A DNA stretch of 64,000 nucleotides from Burkholderia sp. BCC0506 (GCF_902833145.1 NZ_CADFEN010000001.1:497994-561993), one strand, 5' to 3'; positions 17,896-26,980 are shown, numbered from the stretch's first letter. Translations and numbers: made by a program. Notes: a model not told the origin generated them from the letters alone.

Positions 17896-19763
17896 TGCGA
17901 CACGAATCGAACCCGCTCGTCGAGGTGCGCGGGCTGCGCGTGGTCGGCGGCCGGCCGGGCGGCGACGAAACGACGATCGTCCACGGCGTCGACTTCGACA
18001 TCGGACGCGGCGAGGTGCTCGCGCTGATCGGCGAATCGGGCTCCGGCAAGACGACGATCGCGCTGTCGCTGATGGGCCATGCGCGCGCCGGATGCCGGAT
18101 CGCCGGCGGCTCGGTGAAGCTCGACGGCACCGACGTGTGCACGCTTTCCGCCGCGGCACTGACCGCGCTGCGCGGCCGCAAGGTCGCGTATATCGCGCAG
18201 AGCGCCGCCGCCGCGTTCAACCCGTCGCGCACGATTCTCGACCAGGTCATCGAGAGCGCGCTGATCCACAAGACGATGACCAAGCGCGACGCGCAGGCGA
18301 AGGCGATCGAGCTGTTTCGCGCGCTCGCGCTGCCGGAGCCGGAGACGATCGGCAAGCGCTATCCGCACCAGGTCTCGGGCGGGCAGTTGCAGCGGCTGAT
18401 GGCCGCGATGGCACTGATTACCGATCCGGAGCTGGTGATCCTCGACGAGCCGACCACCGCGCTCGACGTGACCACGCAGATCGACGTGCTGCAGGCGTTC
18501 AAGAGCGTGATCCGACGGTACGGAATGAGTGCGGTGTACGTGTCGCACGACCTGGCCGTGGTCGCGCAGATGGCCGACCGGATCGTCGTGCTGAGCGACG
18601 GCGTGATCCGCGAGGCGGGCGCGACCGAACAGATCCTGCATGCGCCGGCGCACCCGTACACGCAGAGCCTGATCGCGGCGGTCACGCCGAACGATGCCGA
18701 ACGCGACGCGCACGCGCAACGACCGGCCGCGCCCGCGCCGCTGCTCGACGTGCGCGGCGCGATCGCGGGCTATGGCGGCCGCGCCGCGAACGGCTGGCCG
18801 GCAAAGGTGATCCTGCATGAAGTCGACCTGCGTATCGGGCGCGGGCAGACGGTCGGCGTGATCGGCGAATCGGGCTCCGGCAAGACGACGCTCGCGAAGG
18901 TGATCGCGGGCCTCGTGCCGGCAACCGGCGGCCAGATCCTGCTCGACGGCGAGCCGCTCGCGCGCGATATCGGCAAGCGCACGAAGGAGCAGCATCGCCG
19001 CGTGCAGATCGTGTTCCAGAACGCGGATACCGCGCTCAATCCGGTGCATACCGTCGAGCGCACGCTCGCGCGACCGCTCGCGTTCTATCACGGAATCAAG
19101 GGCGCGCGTGCGCGCCAGCGCGTCGCCGAGCTGCTCGAACTCGTGCGGCTGCCGCCGGCGGTGGCCTCGCGGCGTACCGGCGAGCTGTCGGGCGGGCAGA
19201 AGCAGCGCGTGAACCTCGCGCGTGCGCTCGCGGCCGAGCCCGACCTGATCCTGTGCGACGAGGTGACCTCGGCGCTCGACACCGTCGTCGGCGCCGCGAT
19301 CATCGAACTGCTGCGCGACTTGCAGGCGAAGCTCGGTGTGTCGTACGTGTTCATCACGCACGACATCGCGAAGGTGCGCGCGATCAGCGACGACATCGTC
19401 GTGCTGTATGCGGGGCGCCGCGTGGAGACGGGTAGCCGCGACGCGCTGTGCGCGCCGCCTTATCACCCGTATTCGCATCTGCTCGTGTCGTCCGCGCCGG
19501 AGCTGCGTGCGGGCTGGCTCGACGATGCGGCCGAGCGTTGCCACCGGCCGCTGGTGCCGATCGGCGCGCGCGAGAACGAGGCCGAGCTGTGTCCGTTCCT
19601 GTCGCGCTGCGCGATGCGCGTGGACGGCGTGTGCAACCGGACGGCCCCGTCGCTGCGCACGCTCGGCAACGGTGCGCAGGTACTGTGCCATCGCAGCGAG
19701 GAGGATCTCGCGCGCTTCCAGGCGGAGCCCGTGTCGGCCGGCGTCGCGCCGGTGCAGTTGTAA
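17895..19763 (+). CDS. double-NBD ABC transporter ATPase (DppD-DppF fusion)
   Basis: A 622-residue ATPase with two complete nucleotide-binding domains in one chain. The first has Walker A GESGSGKTT near residue 45, signature VSGGQLQRL and Walker B LVILDEPTTALD. The second has Walker A GESGSGKTT near 323, signature LSGGQKQRV and Walker B LILCDEVTSALD. The C-terminus carries the Cys-rich oligopeptide-transporter tail (LCPFLSRCAMRVDGVC), often linked to an iron-sulfur cluster. AGGAGG precedes the ATG, which overlaps the previous stop. It powers the two permeases encoded upstream. Confidence 0.92.
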   Translation: MRHESNPLVEVRGLRVVGGRPGGDETTIVHGVDFDIGRGEVLALIGESGSGKTTIALSLMGHARAGCRIAGGSVKLDGTDVCTLSAAALTALRGRKVAYIAQSAAAAFNPSRTILDQVIESALIHKTMTKRDAQAKAIELFRALALPEPETIGKRYPHQVSGGQLQRLMAAMALITDPELVILDEPTTALDVTTQIDVLQAFKSVIRRYGMSAVYVSHDLAVVAQMADRIVVLSDGVIREAGATEQILHAPAHPYTQSLIAAVTPNDAERDAHAQRPAAPAPLLDVRGAIAGYGGRAANGWPAKVILHEVDLRIGRGQTVGVIGESGSGKTTLAKVIAGLVPATGGQILLDGEPLARDIGKRTKEQHRRVQIVFQNADTALNPVHTVERTLARPLAFYHGIKGARARQRVAELLELVRLPPAVASRRTGELSGGQKQRVNLARALAAEPDLILCDEVTSALDTVVGAAIIELLRDLQAKLGVSYVFITHDIAKVRAISDDIVVLYAGRRVETGSRDALCAPPYHPYSHLLVSSAPELRAGWLDDAAERCHRPLVPIGARENEAELCPFLSRCAMRVDGVCNRTAPSLRTLGNGAQVLCHRSEEDLARFQAEPVSAGVAPVQL

Positions 19764-19835
19764 TGCGAGGCGCGCGAGCCGTTCATCGCGTGGCGCGGTG
19801 GACGGCCCGCCGCATAGTGTGCTGCGGCGGTCGCG

Positions 19836-19906
19836 CAAAACGGCGATTTGCACGCGTGCCGTGCGCGAATACGCGGCAACTGCGGTTTTTGACGGTGATT
19901 AAATGA
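19836..19906 (+). promoter_or_regulatory. candidate promoter/operator for FAD oxidoreductase
   Basis: CAAAACGGCGATTTGCACG (19836-19854) matches 13928-13946 at 15 of 19 positions. The 71-base block that starts here and ends in TTAAATGA matches the ends and spacing of the block at 14115-14185. TTAAAT at 19899-19904 is a plausible -10. If so, the ATG at 19903 lies inside the promoter and the true start is 19957. Confidence 0.45.
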
Positions 19907-19956
19907 TTCCCATTGAACGGTCGACGATCGTTGCCGGCATGCAAGAGAAGGACTCG

Positions 19957-21234
19957 ATGAAACTGGAATCGTACTGGCTGGATACCCGCCCCGCGTTTCG
20001 CGCCGGTCATGAAGGCCCTGTCGAAGGGCGCGCCGACGTGGTCGTGATCGGCGGCGGTTTCACCGGCTTGTCGGCGGCGCTCGCGCTCGCGCGGCGCGGC
20101 GTCTCGGTGGTCGTGCTCGAAGCCGCGCAGGTCGCGGGCGAAGCGTCGGGCCGCAACGGCGGCCAGTGCAATACCGGTGTCGCGCAGGACTTCGCGTCGC
20201 TGGCCGCACGCATCGGCGCCACGCAGGCGAAACATTTCTATCGTACGTACGAAAGCGCGGTGAAAAGCGTCGAGGCGATCGTGACCGAACACGCGATCGA
20301 TTGCGACTTCCGGCGCGCGGGCAAGCTGAAGCTCGCCGCGAAACCGCAGCACTTCGCGGGGCTCGCGAAGACGTTCGACGCGTTGCGGCGCGATGTCGAT
20401 CCGGACATCGAACTGATCGAGCCGTCGCGGATCCGCGACGAAATCGCGTCCGACGGTTTTTACGGCGGGCTCCTGCAGCGCAACGGCGCGCAGATGCACA
20501 TGGGCAAGTTCGGCGTCGGCCTCGCGCAGGCGGCCGTGCGTGCGGGCGCACGCGTGTACGAGCACGCGGCCGTCACGCAGCTCGAGCGGCTCGACGGCGA
20601 GCGCCACACGGTCACGTGCACACGCGGCACCATCGTCGCCGACCGCGTGCTGGTGGCGACCGGCGCATCGCAGCACGGGCCGTTCGCGTGGTTCCGGCGG
20701 CGCATCGCGCCGGTCGGCAGCTTCATCGTCGTGACCGAGCCGCTGCCGGACGCGCAGTTGAACCGGCGGTTTCCGCATCGCCGCGCGTACGTGACGTCGC
20801 GCCAGATCGGCAACTACTTCCGCGTGACGCCCGACAACCGGCTGCTGTTCGGCGGCCGCGCGCGTTTCGCGATGTCGAGCCCGCGCTCCGATGCGAAGAG
20901 CGGCGACATCCTGCGCGCCGGCATGGCCGGCTATTTTCCCGAGCTGGCCGGCGTGCGGCTCGACTACTGCTGGGGCGGGCTGGTGGACATCACCGCCGAC
21001 CGGCTGCCGCGCGCGGGCCAGCACGACGGGCTCTATTACTCGATGGGCTACAGCGGCCACGGCGTGCAGATGTCGGTGCACATGGGCCGCGTGATGGCCG
21101 ACGTGCTGTACGGGGCGGCCGCGTCGAACCCGTGGCGCGAGCTCGACTGGCCCGCGATACCCGGCCATTTCGGGCATGCGTGGTTCCTGCCGTTCGTCGG
21201 CGCGTATTACCGGGTGCAGGATTTCCTGCATTGA
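19957..21234 (+). CDS. FAD-dependent amine oxidoreductase, PuuB/OrdL-like
   Basis: A 425-residue DAO-fold flavoenzyme. VVVIGGGFTGLSAALALARRG is the dinucleotide-binding motif near residue 30, with EASGRNGGQCNTG beside the flavin. DNRLLFGGRARF and the C-terminal YSMGYSGHGVQMSVHMG are typical of gamma-glutamylputrescine oxidase and related secondary-amine oxidases. It should oxidise a C-N bond to an imine and release an aldehyde after hydrolysis. AAGGA precedes ATG 19957; an upstream ATG at 19903 falls in the presumed -10. It is the first enzyme gene after the transporter, with a separate control region and a 23-base gap to the AraC gene. Confidence 0.87.
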   Translation: MKLESYWLDTRPAFRAGHEGPVEGRADVVVIGGGFTGLSAALALARRGVSVVVLEAAQVAGEASGRNGGQCNTGVAQDFASLAARIGATQAKHFYRTYESAVKSVEAIVTEHAIDCDFRRAGKLKLAAKPQHFAGLAKTFDALRRDVDPDIELIEPSRIRDEIASDGFYGGLLQRNGAQMHMGKFGVGLAQAAVRAGARVYEHAAVTQLERLDGERHTVTCTRGTIVADRVLVATGASQHGPFAWFRRRIAPVGSFIVVTEPLPDAQLNRRFPHRRAYVTSRQIGNYFRVTPDNRLLFGGRARFAMSSPRSDAKSGDILRAGMAGYFPELAGVRLDYCWGGLVDITADRLPRAGQHDGLYYSMGYSGHGVQMSVHMGRVMADVLYGAAASNPWRELDWPAIPGHFGHAWFLPFVGAYYRVQDFLH

Positions 21235-21257
21235 AGCGAGCGCCGGGAGACTTCGAC

Positions 21258-21689
21258 ATGACAGTGCAATTCGTGGGCTCGCCGCGTGTCGCGCGGCCCG
21301 TCTCGGCGGCGATCGGCGACGTGCTGCGCACGATCGACGCGTCGTTCGCGCAGCCGCTGAACCTCGACACGCTCGCGGCGGTGGCCGGGTTGAGCGTGTC
21401 GCGTTTCACCGCGCGCTTTCGCAGCGAAACCGGACTGTCGCCGCACCGGTATCTGTGCCTCGTGCGGGTGCGGCGGGCGCAGGACCTGTTGCGCGCCGGT
21501 CTCGCGCCGTCGATCGTCGCGACCGACGTCGGCTTTTTCGACCAGAGCCATCTGTGCCGGCATTTCCGGCGCGTGCTCGGGATCACGCCGCGCGACTACG
21601 TGGTCGCCCGAACCGGCGGTGCGCCGGTGCGGACGTCATCGACGCGCGTGCGCGCCGAATGTCGCGATGCATCGTGTCACGCGGCGTGA
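21258..21689 (+). CDS. minimal AraC-type regulator (DNA-binding domain only)
   Basis: A 143-residue protein made almost wholly of the two-helix-turn-helix AraC domain: LDTLAAVAGLSVSRFTARF then RAQDLLRAGLAPSIVATDVGFFDQSHLCRHFRRVLGITPRDY. There is no N-terminal cupin-like sensor domain as in AraC itself; SoxS and MarA show that such minimal forms can be functional. It follows the FAD oxidoreductase by 23 bases with GGGAG before ATG 21258. As the only regulator inside the catabolic cluster it is the best candidate for binding the shared elements at 13.9 and 19.8 kb. Confidence 0.85.
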   Translation: MTVQFVGSPRVARPVSAAIGDVLRTIDASFAQPLNLDTLAAVAGLSVSRFTARFRSETGLSPHRYLCLVRVRRAQDLLRAGLAPSIVATDVGFFDQSHLCRHFRRVLGITPRDYVVARTGGAPVRTSSTRVRAECRDASCHAA

Positions 21690-21807
21690 GCGCTGCACGG
21701 ACGGCATGCCGGACGGGAATTTTTTCGCAGGAGCGCCGGCGCACGGCGATTTCCGATTTCGCGCGGCGGCTCTCGAGCAGACCGCCACGCAGTGCACAGG
21801 AGCAGAA

Positions 21808-22542
21808 ATGACCGCAGTTTTCGTGTTGCACCGGGCCGACGGCGCACCGTCTTCCACCGCATTCCGCCAGCAGGCGTTCGGCGCGAGCGATCCCTTCGCG
21901 GCGCATCGCGAGATCGCGTGGGCGGGCCCCGATGCAATGGCCGCCGGCCGTATCGGCTTCGCGGGCGAGCTGGACGTGGCGAGCTTTCCGCACATCGAAA
22001 CCCTCGTTGTCGTCGAAGGCGAGCTGACGCTCGAAGCAGCCGGCGCCGCACCGCTGGTGCTCGGCCCGCGACAAGGCGCCGTCATCGGCCGCGGCACCGC
22101 GCTGCGCATCGCCGCGCAAGCGCCGGTGCTGCTGACGTTCTGCGCGGCGGCGTGCGAGACACCGACGAAGCAAGGCCTCTTCGCGCTGCGCGCCGACGCG
22201 GACTTCAAACCGTCCGCCACGCTGCCGGCCGACGTACTGCTCGGCCCCGCGCCGCAATGCCGCAGCGACAACGTGTTCGCCGACGACGCGGCCGGGTACT
22301 GCGCGGGCACGTGGGATTCGACACCGTATCACCGGATCGTCCGGCCGCATCGCGCCAACGAGTTCATGTTCCTGCTGGACGGCGGCGTACGGTTCGCGGC
22401 GCCCGACGGCAGCGTGCTGTCGCTCGGCGCCGGCGATGCGCTGTTCGTGCCGCGCGGCGCATCGATCGGGTGGGAAAGCAGCGAACGCGTCGCGAAGTTC
22501 TACGTGATGCAGAACGTCAAACCTACCACCGAACGAGACTGA
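21808..22542 (+). CDS. bicupin protein
   Basis: A 244-residue protein with two cupin barrels. The first contains VVVEGELTLEAAG and a glycine-rich turn near residues 70-90. The second contains the metal-type motif HRANEFMFLLDGGVRF and LSLGAGDALFVPRGASIGW. The second barrel keeps His, Glu and Asp-type positions, the first fewer, so one metal or ligand site is likely. Bicupins linked to amine catabolism can be dioxygenases, isomerases or ligand sensors; none can be chosen here. AGGAG precedes ATG 21808. The next FAD oxidoreductase starts two bases after its stop. Confidence 0.8.
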   Translation: MTAVFVLHRADGAPSSTAFRQQAFGASDPFAAHREIAWAGPDAMAAGRIGFAGELDVASFPHIETLVVVEGELTLEAAGAAPLVLGPRQGAVIGRGTALRIAAQAPVLLTFCAAACETPTKQGLFALRADADFKPSATLPADVLLGPAPQCRSDNVFADDAAGYCAGTWDSTPYHRIVRPHRANEFMFLLDGGVRFAAPDGSVLSLGAGDALFVPRGASIGWESSERVAKFYVMQNVKPTTERD

Positions 22543-22544
22543 GC

Positions 22545-23870
22545 ATGTCCCCTCCGCTGCGTCATATCGAAACCTTGCCCACGCCGCCGGCCGCGGCCGA
22601 CGTCGTCGTGATCGGCGGCGGCATCATCGGCGCCTTCACCGCGTACTACCTGGCGCGGCGCGGGATGTCGGTCGCGCTCGTCGAGAAGGGGCGCATCGGC
22701 GCCGAACAGTCGAGCCGCAACTGGGGCTGGTGCCGGCAGCAGAACCGCGATGCGCGCGAGTTGCCGATGGCGACCAAGAGCATCGATCTGTGGGAACGAT
22801 TCGCCGCCGAATCGGGAGAAGACACGGGCTTTCATCGCTGCGGGCTGCTGTACCTGAGCAATGACGACGCCGAACTGTCCCGCTGGGCGAGCTGGGGCGA
22901 ATTCGCGAAGACCGCGGGCGTGACCACGTACATGCTCGACAGCAAGCAGGCCGCCGAGCGCGGACGGGCGACCGGGCGGCAGTGGAAGGGCGGCGTGTTC
23001 TCGCCGACCGACGGCACGGCCGATCCAGGAAAGGCCGCGCCGGCCGTGGCCGCCGCGCTGATCAAGCTGGGCGGCAGCGTCCACCAGCACTGCGCGGCGC
23101 GCGGCATCGAGCTCGAGGGCGGCCGGGTCGCCGGCGTCGTCACCGAGGCCGGCGTCATCAAGACGAGGACGGTCGTGATGGCCGGCGGCGCATGGGCGTC
23201 GTCGTTCTGCCGGCAGCTCGGCATCCGGTTTCCGCAGGCGTCGATCCGGCAGTCGATCCTGAGCGTATCGCCGGTCGAGCATCCGCTGCCGGATGCGATG
23301 TACATGTCCGGCGTGTCCGTGACGCGCCGCAGCGACGGACGCTACGCGTTGGCGATCAGCGGCCGCGCACGCGTGGACCTGACGCCGCAGTTCCTGCGCT
23401 TCGCGCCGCAATTCGTGCCGATGTTCGCGAAGCGCTGGCGCAACCTGCTGCCGGGCGGCCTCGAAGGCGTGCGCGGCGGTCATGAAACGTTGAAGCGCTG
23501 GCGCCTCGATGCGCCGACGCCGATGGAAGCCGTGCGCATTCTCGATCCGAAGCCCGACATGCCGACGGTCGCCGAGACGTACCGCCGCGTGGCCGAACTG
23601 TTGCCCGAGCTTCGCGAAGCGAAGATCACGCACGCATGGGCCGGCTTCGTCGACAGCACGCCGGACGGCGTGCCGGGCATCGGCGAAGTGCCGGGCGTGC
23701 CGGGGCTGATCCTCGCGGCGGGCTTTTCGGGGCACGGCTTCGGGATCGGGCCGGGCGCCGGGCACCTGATCGCCGATCTCGCGTCCGGTGCGCAACCGTT
23801 CGTGGACCCGACGCCGTACCGGCCCGGCCGGTTCAGCGAGTCCGCATGGGGCAAGGTCGCGGATTTCTAG
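22545..23870 (+). CDS. FAD-dependent oxidoreductase, DadA/OrdL family
   Basis: A 441-residue flavoenzyme. VVVIGGGIIGAFTAYYLARRG lies near residue 20 and EQSSRNWGWCRQQNRDARELP beside the flavin. The C-terminal half has WAGFVDSTPDGVPGIGEVPGVPG and GFSGHGFGIGPGAGHLIADL, typical of DAO-type amino-acid or amine dehydrogenases. It is distinct from the oxidoreductase at 19957, so the cluster encodes two enzymes for successive or alternative C-N oxidations. It is tightly coupled to the bicupin gene, with two intervening bases; 95 bases separate it from the aldehyde dehydrogenase. Confidence 0.87.
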   Translation: MSPPLRHIETLPTPPAAADVVVIGGGIIGAFTAYYLARRGMSVALVEKGRIGAEQSSRNWGWCRQQNRDARELPMATKSIDLWERFAAESGEDTGFHRCGLLYLSNDDAELSRWASWGEFAKTAGVTTYMLDSKQAAERGRATGRQWKGGVFSPTDGTADPGKAAPAVAAALIKLGGSVHQHCAARGIELEGGRVAGVVTEAGVIKTRTVVMAGGAWASSFCRQLGIRFPQASIRQSILSVSPVEHPLPDAMYMSGVSVTRRSDGRYALAISGRARVDLTPQFLRFAPQFVPMFAKRWRNLLPGGLEGVRGGHETLKRWRLDAPTPMEAVRILDPKPDMPTVAETYRRVAELLPELREAKITHAWAGFVDSTPDGVPGIGEVPGVPGLILAAGFSGHGFGIGPGAGHLIADLASGAQPFVDPTPYRPGRFSESAWGKVADF

Positions 23871-23965
23871 CGGGCGGCTGCGTCGCCGCGCTCCGCCGCG
23901 GCTTCGGCCCATCGTGGCTTTCGCCGTGCGTCGGCGCACGGTATCGACTCAAGGAAATTCCTGCC

Positions 23966-25435
23966 ATGCATTCCCCCGTCAATTCGCCGGTTGGTCGTCT
24001 GATGCAAGCCGGCCGGCTGGATCGCTTCTTCATCGACGGCGACTGGGTGTTGCCCGACGACGGCGAGCGGTTCGCCGTCGTCAGCCCGTCCACCGAAGCC
24101 ACGCTGTGCGAGATTCCGCTCGGCAGCGCACGCGACGCGGACCGCGCGGTGCAGGCCGCGCGCAACGCATTCGAGCGCTGGTCCGCGACGTCACCGCAGG
24201 AACGCGCCGCGCTGCTCGACCGCATCCATGCGTTGATGCGGGAACGCGCCGAGTTGTTCGCCACGGCACTCGCGCTGGAGATGGGTGCGCCGCTCGGCTA
24301 TGCACGCGACGCGCACGTGCCGCTCGCGGCCGAACATATCCGCGTCGCGCGCGACAACCTCGCGAGCTACCCGTTCGTCGAGCGGCGCGGGACGACCGCG
24401 GTTGCCCGCGAGCCGATCGGCGTGTGCGCGCTGATCACGCCGTGGAACTGGCCGATCTACCAGATCACCGCGAAGGTCGGGCCGGCGCTTGCCGCAGGCT
24501 GTACGGTCGTGCTGAAGCCGAGCGAGCTGTCGCCGCTCAGCGCGCTGCTGTTCGCGGAGGTGGTTGCCGACGCGGGCGTCCCTGCCGGCGTATTCAACCT
24601 CGTGAGCGGCAGCGGCGAAACGGTGGGCGCGGCGCTTTCGTCGCATCCGGCGGTCGACATGGTGTCGATCACCGGGTCGACGCGCGCCGGCGTGCTGGTC
24701 GCGCAGGCGGCGGCGCCGACCGTCAAGCGCGTCGCGCAGGAGCTGGGCGGCAAGTCGCCGAATATCGTGTTGCCGGATGCGGACCTGGCGCGCGCGATTC
24801 CGCCCGGTGTAGCCGCCGCGTTCCGCAACATGGGGCAATCGTGCAGCGCGCCGACCCGCATGATCGTGCCGCGCGCCATGCTCGGCGCGGTCGAGGAACT
24901 GGCCGTCGCGGCGGTGCAAACGCTCGTGGTCGGCGATCCGTTCGACGACGCAACCACGCACGGGCCGCTCGCCAATCGTGCGCAGTTCGGGCGGGTCGCG
25001 CAGATGATCGACGTGGGCATCGACGAACGCGCGAAGCTGATCGCCGGCGGCCCCGGCCGGCCCGCGGGGCTCGACAAGGGCTTCTACGCGCGGCCGACGA
25101 TCTTCTCCGAGGTGCATACCGACATGGCGATCGCGCAGCAGGAGATCTTCGGCCCGGTGCTCGCGATCCTGCCGTACGACACCGTGGAAGAAGCCGTCGC
25201 CATCGCGAACGACACGGTCTACGGGCTCGGCGCGCACGTGCAGGGCACCGACATGGCGCGCGTGCGCGCGGTGGCCGCCCGCATCCGCTCGGGCCAGGTA
25301 CACCTGAACTACCCGGCGTGGGATCCCCAGGCACCGTTCGGCGGATACAAGCAGTCGGGCAACGGCCGCGAGTACGGGATCGAAGGGATGGAGGAGTATA
25401 TGGAGGTCAAGTCCATCCTGGGCTTTTATGATTGA
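23966..25435 (+). CDS. NAD(P)-dependent aldehyde dehydrogenase
   Basis: A 489-residue ALDH-superfamily enzyme. ALITPWNWPIYQITAKVGPA and GSTRAGVLVAQAA form the cofactor region, the general-base Glu is in ELGGKSPNIVLPDADL, and the nucleophile Cys is in NMGQSCSAPTRM near residue 293. It probably oxidises the aldehyde produced by the flavoenzymes upstream; substrate class is not evident from motifs. AAGGA lies about ten bases before ATG 23966; ATG 24002 is an alternative start. Its last eight bases overlap the longest reading of the amidohydrolase gene. Confidence 0.88.
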   Translation: MHSPVNSPVGRLMQAGRLDRFFIDGDWVLPDDGERFAVVSPSTEATLCEIPLGSARDADRAVQAARNAFERWSATSPQERAALLDRIHALMRERAELFATALALEMGAPLGYARDAHVPLAAEHIRVARDNLASYPFVERRGTTAVAREPIGVCALITPWNWPIYQITAKVGPALAAGCTVVLKPSELSPLSALLFAEVVADAGVPAGVFNLVSGSGETVGAALSSHPAVDMVSITGSTRAGVLVAQAAAPTVKRVAQELGGKSPNIVLPDADLARAIPPGVAAAFRNMGQSCSAPTRMIVPRAMLGAVEELAVAAVQTLVVGDPFDDATTHGPLANRAQFGRVAQMIDVGIDERAKLIAGGPGRPAGLDKGFYARPTIFSEVHTDMAIAQQEIFGPVLAILPYDTVEEAVAIANDTVYGLGAHVQGTDMARVRAVAARIRSGQVHLNYPAWDPQAPFGGYKQSGNGREYGIEGMEEYMEVKSILGFYD

Positions 25436-26690
25436 TGGGGCTGCCGCGCGACGCGCGCCGGCAGTACAGTTGGACGCCCGCTACATTCCGAAGGTACCGA
25501 GATTGGAAAACGCCATCATCCCCGACCAGGCGCTGAATGCGCATCACGCGCACTGGGCGAAGCTGCGCCGCGACCTGCATGCGCATCCCGAGTTGCGATT
25601 CGAGGAACACCGGACGGCCGACGTCGTCGCCCGCGAGCTGGAGGCGCTCGGCTACGCGGTGTCGCGCGGGCTCGGCGGCACGGGCGTGGTGGCGAGCCTG
25701 CCCGGCGCGGACCCGGGCCGCGGCATCGTGCTGCGCGCCGATCTGGACGCATTGCCGATCCACGAAGCCAACGACTTCGCGCATGCATCGTGCACGCACG
25801 GGATCATGCACGCATGCGGCCATGACGGCCATACCGTGATGTTGCTCGGCGCCGCGCGCGTGCTGAAGGAGATGCCGCAATTGCCCGGTACCGTGCATTT
25901 CGTGTTCCAGCCGGGCGAGGAGGGCGGCGCGGGCGCGCGCCGGATGATCGACGACGGGCTGTTCGAGCAATATCCGACGGAAGCGGTATTCGGCATGCAC
26001 AACTGGCCCGGGTTGCCGGCCGGGCATTTCGGGTTGCGCACGGGCCCGATCATGGCCGCGGGCTCGCGCTTCAGGATCACGGTCACGGGCAAGGGCGCGC
26101 ACGCGGCGCAGCCGCATCTGGGCATCGACCCGGTGCCGCTCGCGTGCTCGATGGTGCTGCAGTGTCAGACCATCGCCGCGCGGCACAAGGACCCGGTGGA
26201 TCCGGCGGTCATCTCCGTGTGCATGTTCCATGCGGGCACGACGGACAACGTGATTCCCGACACGGCCGAGTTGCGCGGCACGATCCGCACGCTGTCGTCG
26301 GCGTTGCAGCAGAAGCTGCAGCGCGACGTGCGGCTCGCGTGCGAAGGGCTCGCGGCGGCCTACGGCGCGCAGGTCGACGTGGAGTTTTTCCAGTACTACC
26401 CGGCGACGGTCAACACGCCGGCCGAGACGGCGCTGTGCGAGGCGGTGATTCGCGACACGTTCGGCGACGCCCGCATCGACCGCGACGTGCCGCCGAACAT
26501 GACGTCGGAAGACTTCGGCTTCATGCTCGAGGAGCGGCCGGGCGCGTACGTGCTGATCGGCAATGCGCAGGACGGCGCGAGCGCCCCGGCGCTGCATCAT
26601 CCGAAATACGACTTCAACGACGACATCATTCCGGCCGGCGTCCGGTACTGGGTCGCGCTGGCCCAGCGTTACTTCACGCGATCGCCGTGA
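25428..26690 (+). CDS. M20D amidohydrolase (hippurate/IAA-amino acid hydrolase type)
   Basis: A 420-residue metallo-amidohydrolase if ATG 25428 is used. A TTG at 25503 with GAAGG upstream would give 395 residues, closer to the usual start of this family. Metal-binding and catalytic elements are RRDLHAHPELRFEEH, LRADLDALPIHE, HACGHDGH, PGEEGGAGARRMI, MHNWPGLP and TSEDFGFML. The family removes acyl groups from N-acyl amino acids or amines. In this cluster it could free the amine that the flavoenzymes oxidise, or deacylate the product. Its stop overlaps the ATG of the following GNAT remnant (TGATG). Confidence 0.88.
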   Translation: MIDGAAARRAPAVQLDARYIPKVPRLENAIIPDQALNAHHAHWAKLRRDLHAHPELRFEEHRTADVVARELEALGYAVSRGLGGTGVVASLPGADPGRGIVLRADLDALPIHEANDFAHASCTHGIMHACGHDGHTVMLLGAARVLKEMPQLPGTVHFVFQPGEEGGAGARRMIDDGLFEQYPTEAVFGMHNWPGLPAGHFGLRTGPIMAAGSRFRITVTGKGAHAAQPHLGIDPVPLACSMVLQCQTIAARHKDPVDPAVISVCMFHAGTTDNVIPDTAELRGTIRTLSSALQQKLQRDVRLACEGLAAAYGAQVDVEFFQYYPATVNTPAETALCEAVIRDTFGDARIDRDVPPNMTSEDFGFMLEERPGAYVLIGNAQDGASAPALHHPKYDFNDDIIPAGVRYWVALAQRYFTRSP

Positions 26691-26980
26691 TGCGGCGCTT
26701 CGGCCGCGGTGACGTGATCGGCCCGGTGGTCGCGCCGCGTTCGAGCGACGATGCGCGGGCGAAGGCGTTGATCGGCTATTGGCTGACCCGACGCGACGGG
26801 GAATTCGTGCGTATCGACGTGCCTTCCGGGTCCAGTCTGCCGGCGTGGCTGGGCGAGCAGGGGTTGAAACAGGTGGACACCTGCTCGAAGATGGTTCGCA
26901 ACGCGCCGGCCGCGGCACACGAGGGCGCGGCCGACCCGCTAGTCGGACTGTACGGGCTGGTCAGTCAGGCCATGTTGTAG
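26690..26980 (+). pseudogene. C-terminal remnant of a two-domain GNAT gene
   Basis: A 96-codon frame starts at an ATG overlapping the amidohydrolase stop. Its sequence aligns end to end with the last ~95 residues of the GNAT at 10039-10899: RRFGRG-VIGPVVAP, then ALI-YWL-R-GEFVRIDVP against ALISHWLALHEGMFVRLDMP, and SQAML against NQALG. The whole acetyl-CoA-binding domain is missing and nothing upstream encodes it, so this is a deletion remnant or a coupled domain-only protein. The frame is intact and an ATG is present, so translation is possible. Catalytic acetyl transfer is not expected. Confidence 0.7.

Noticed and set aside
19903-19956. Upstream ATG for the FAD oxidoreductase
   Set aside because: It lies within the presumed -10 hexamer TTAAAT and has no ribosome site, while ATG 19957 follows AAGGA.
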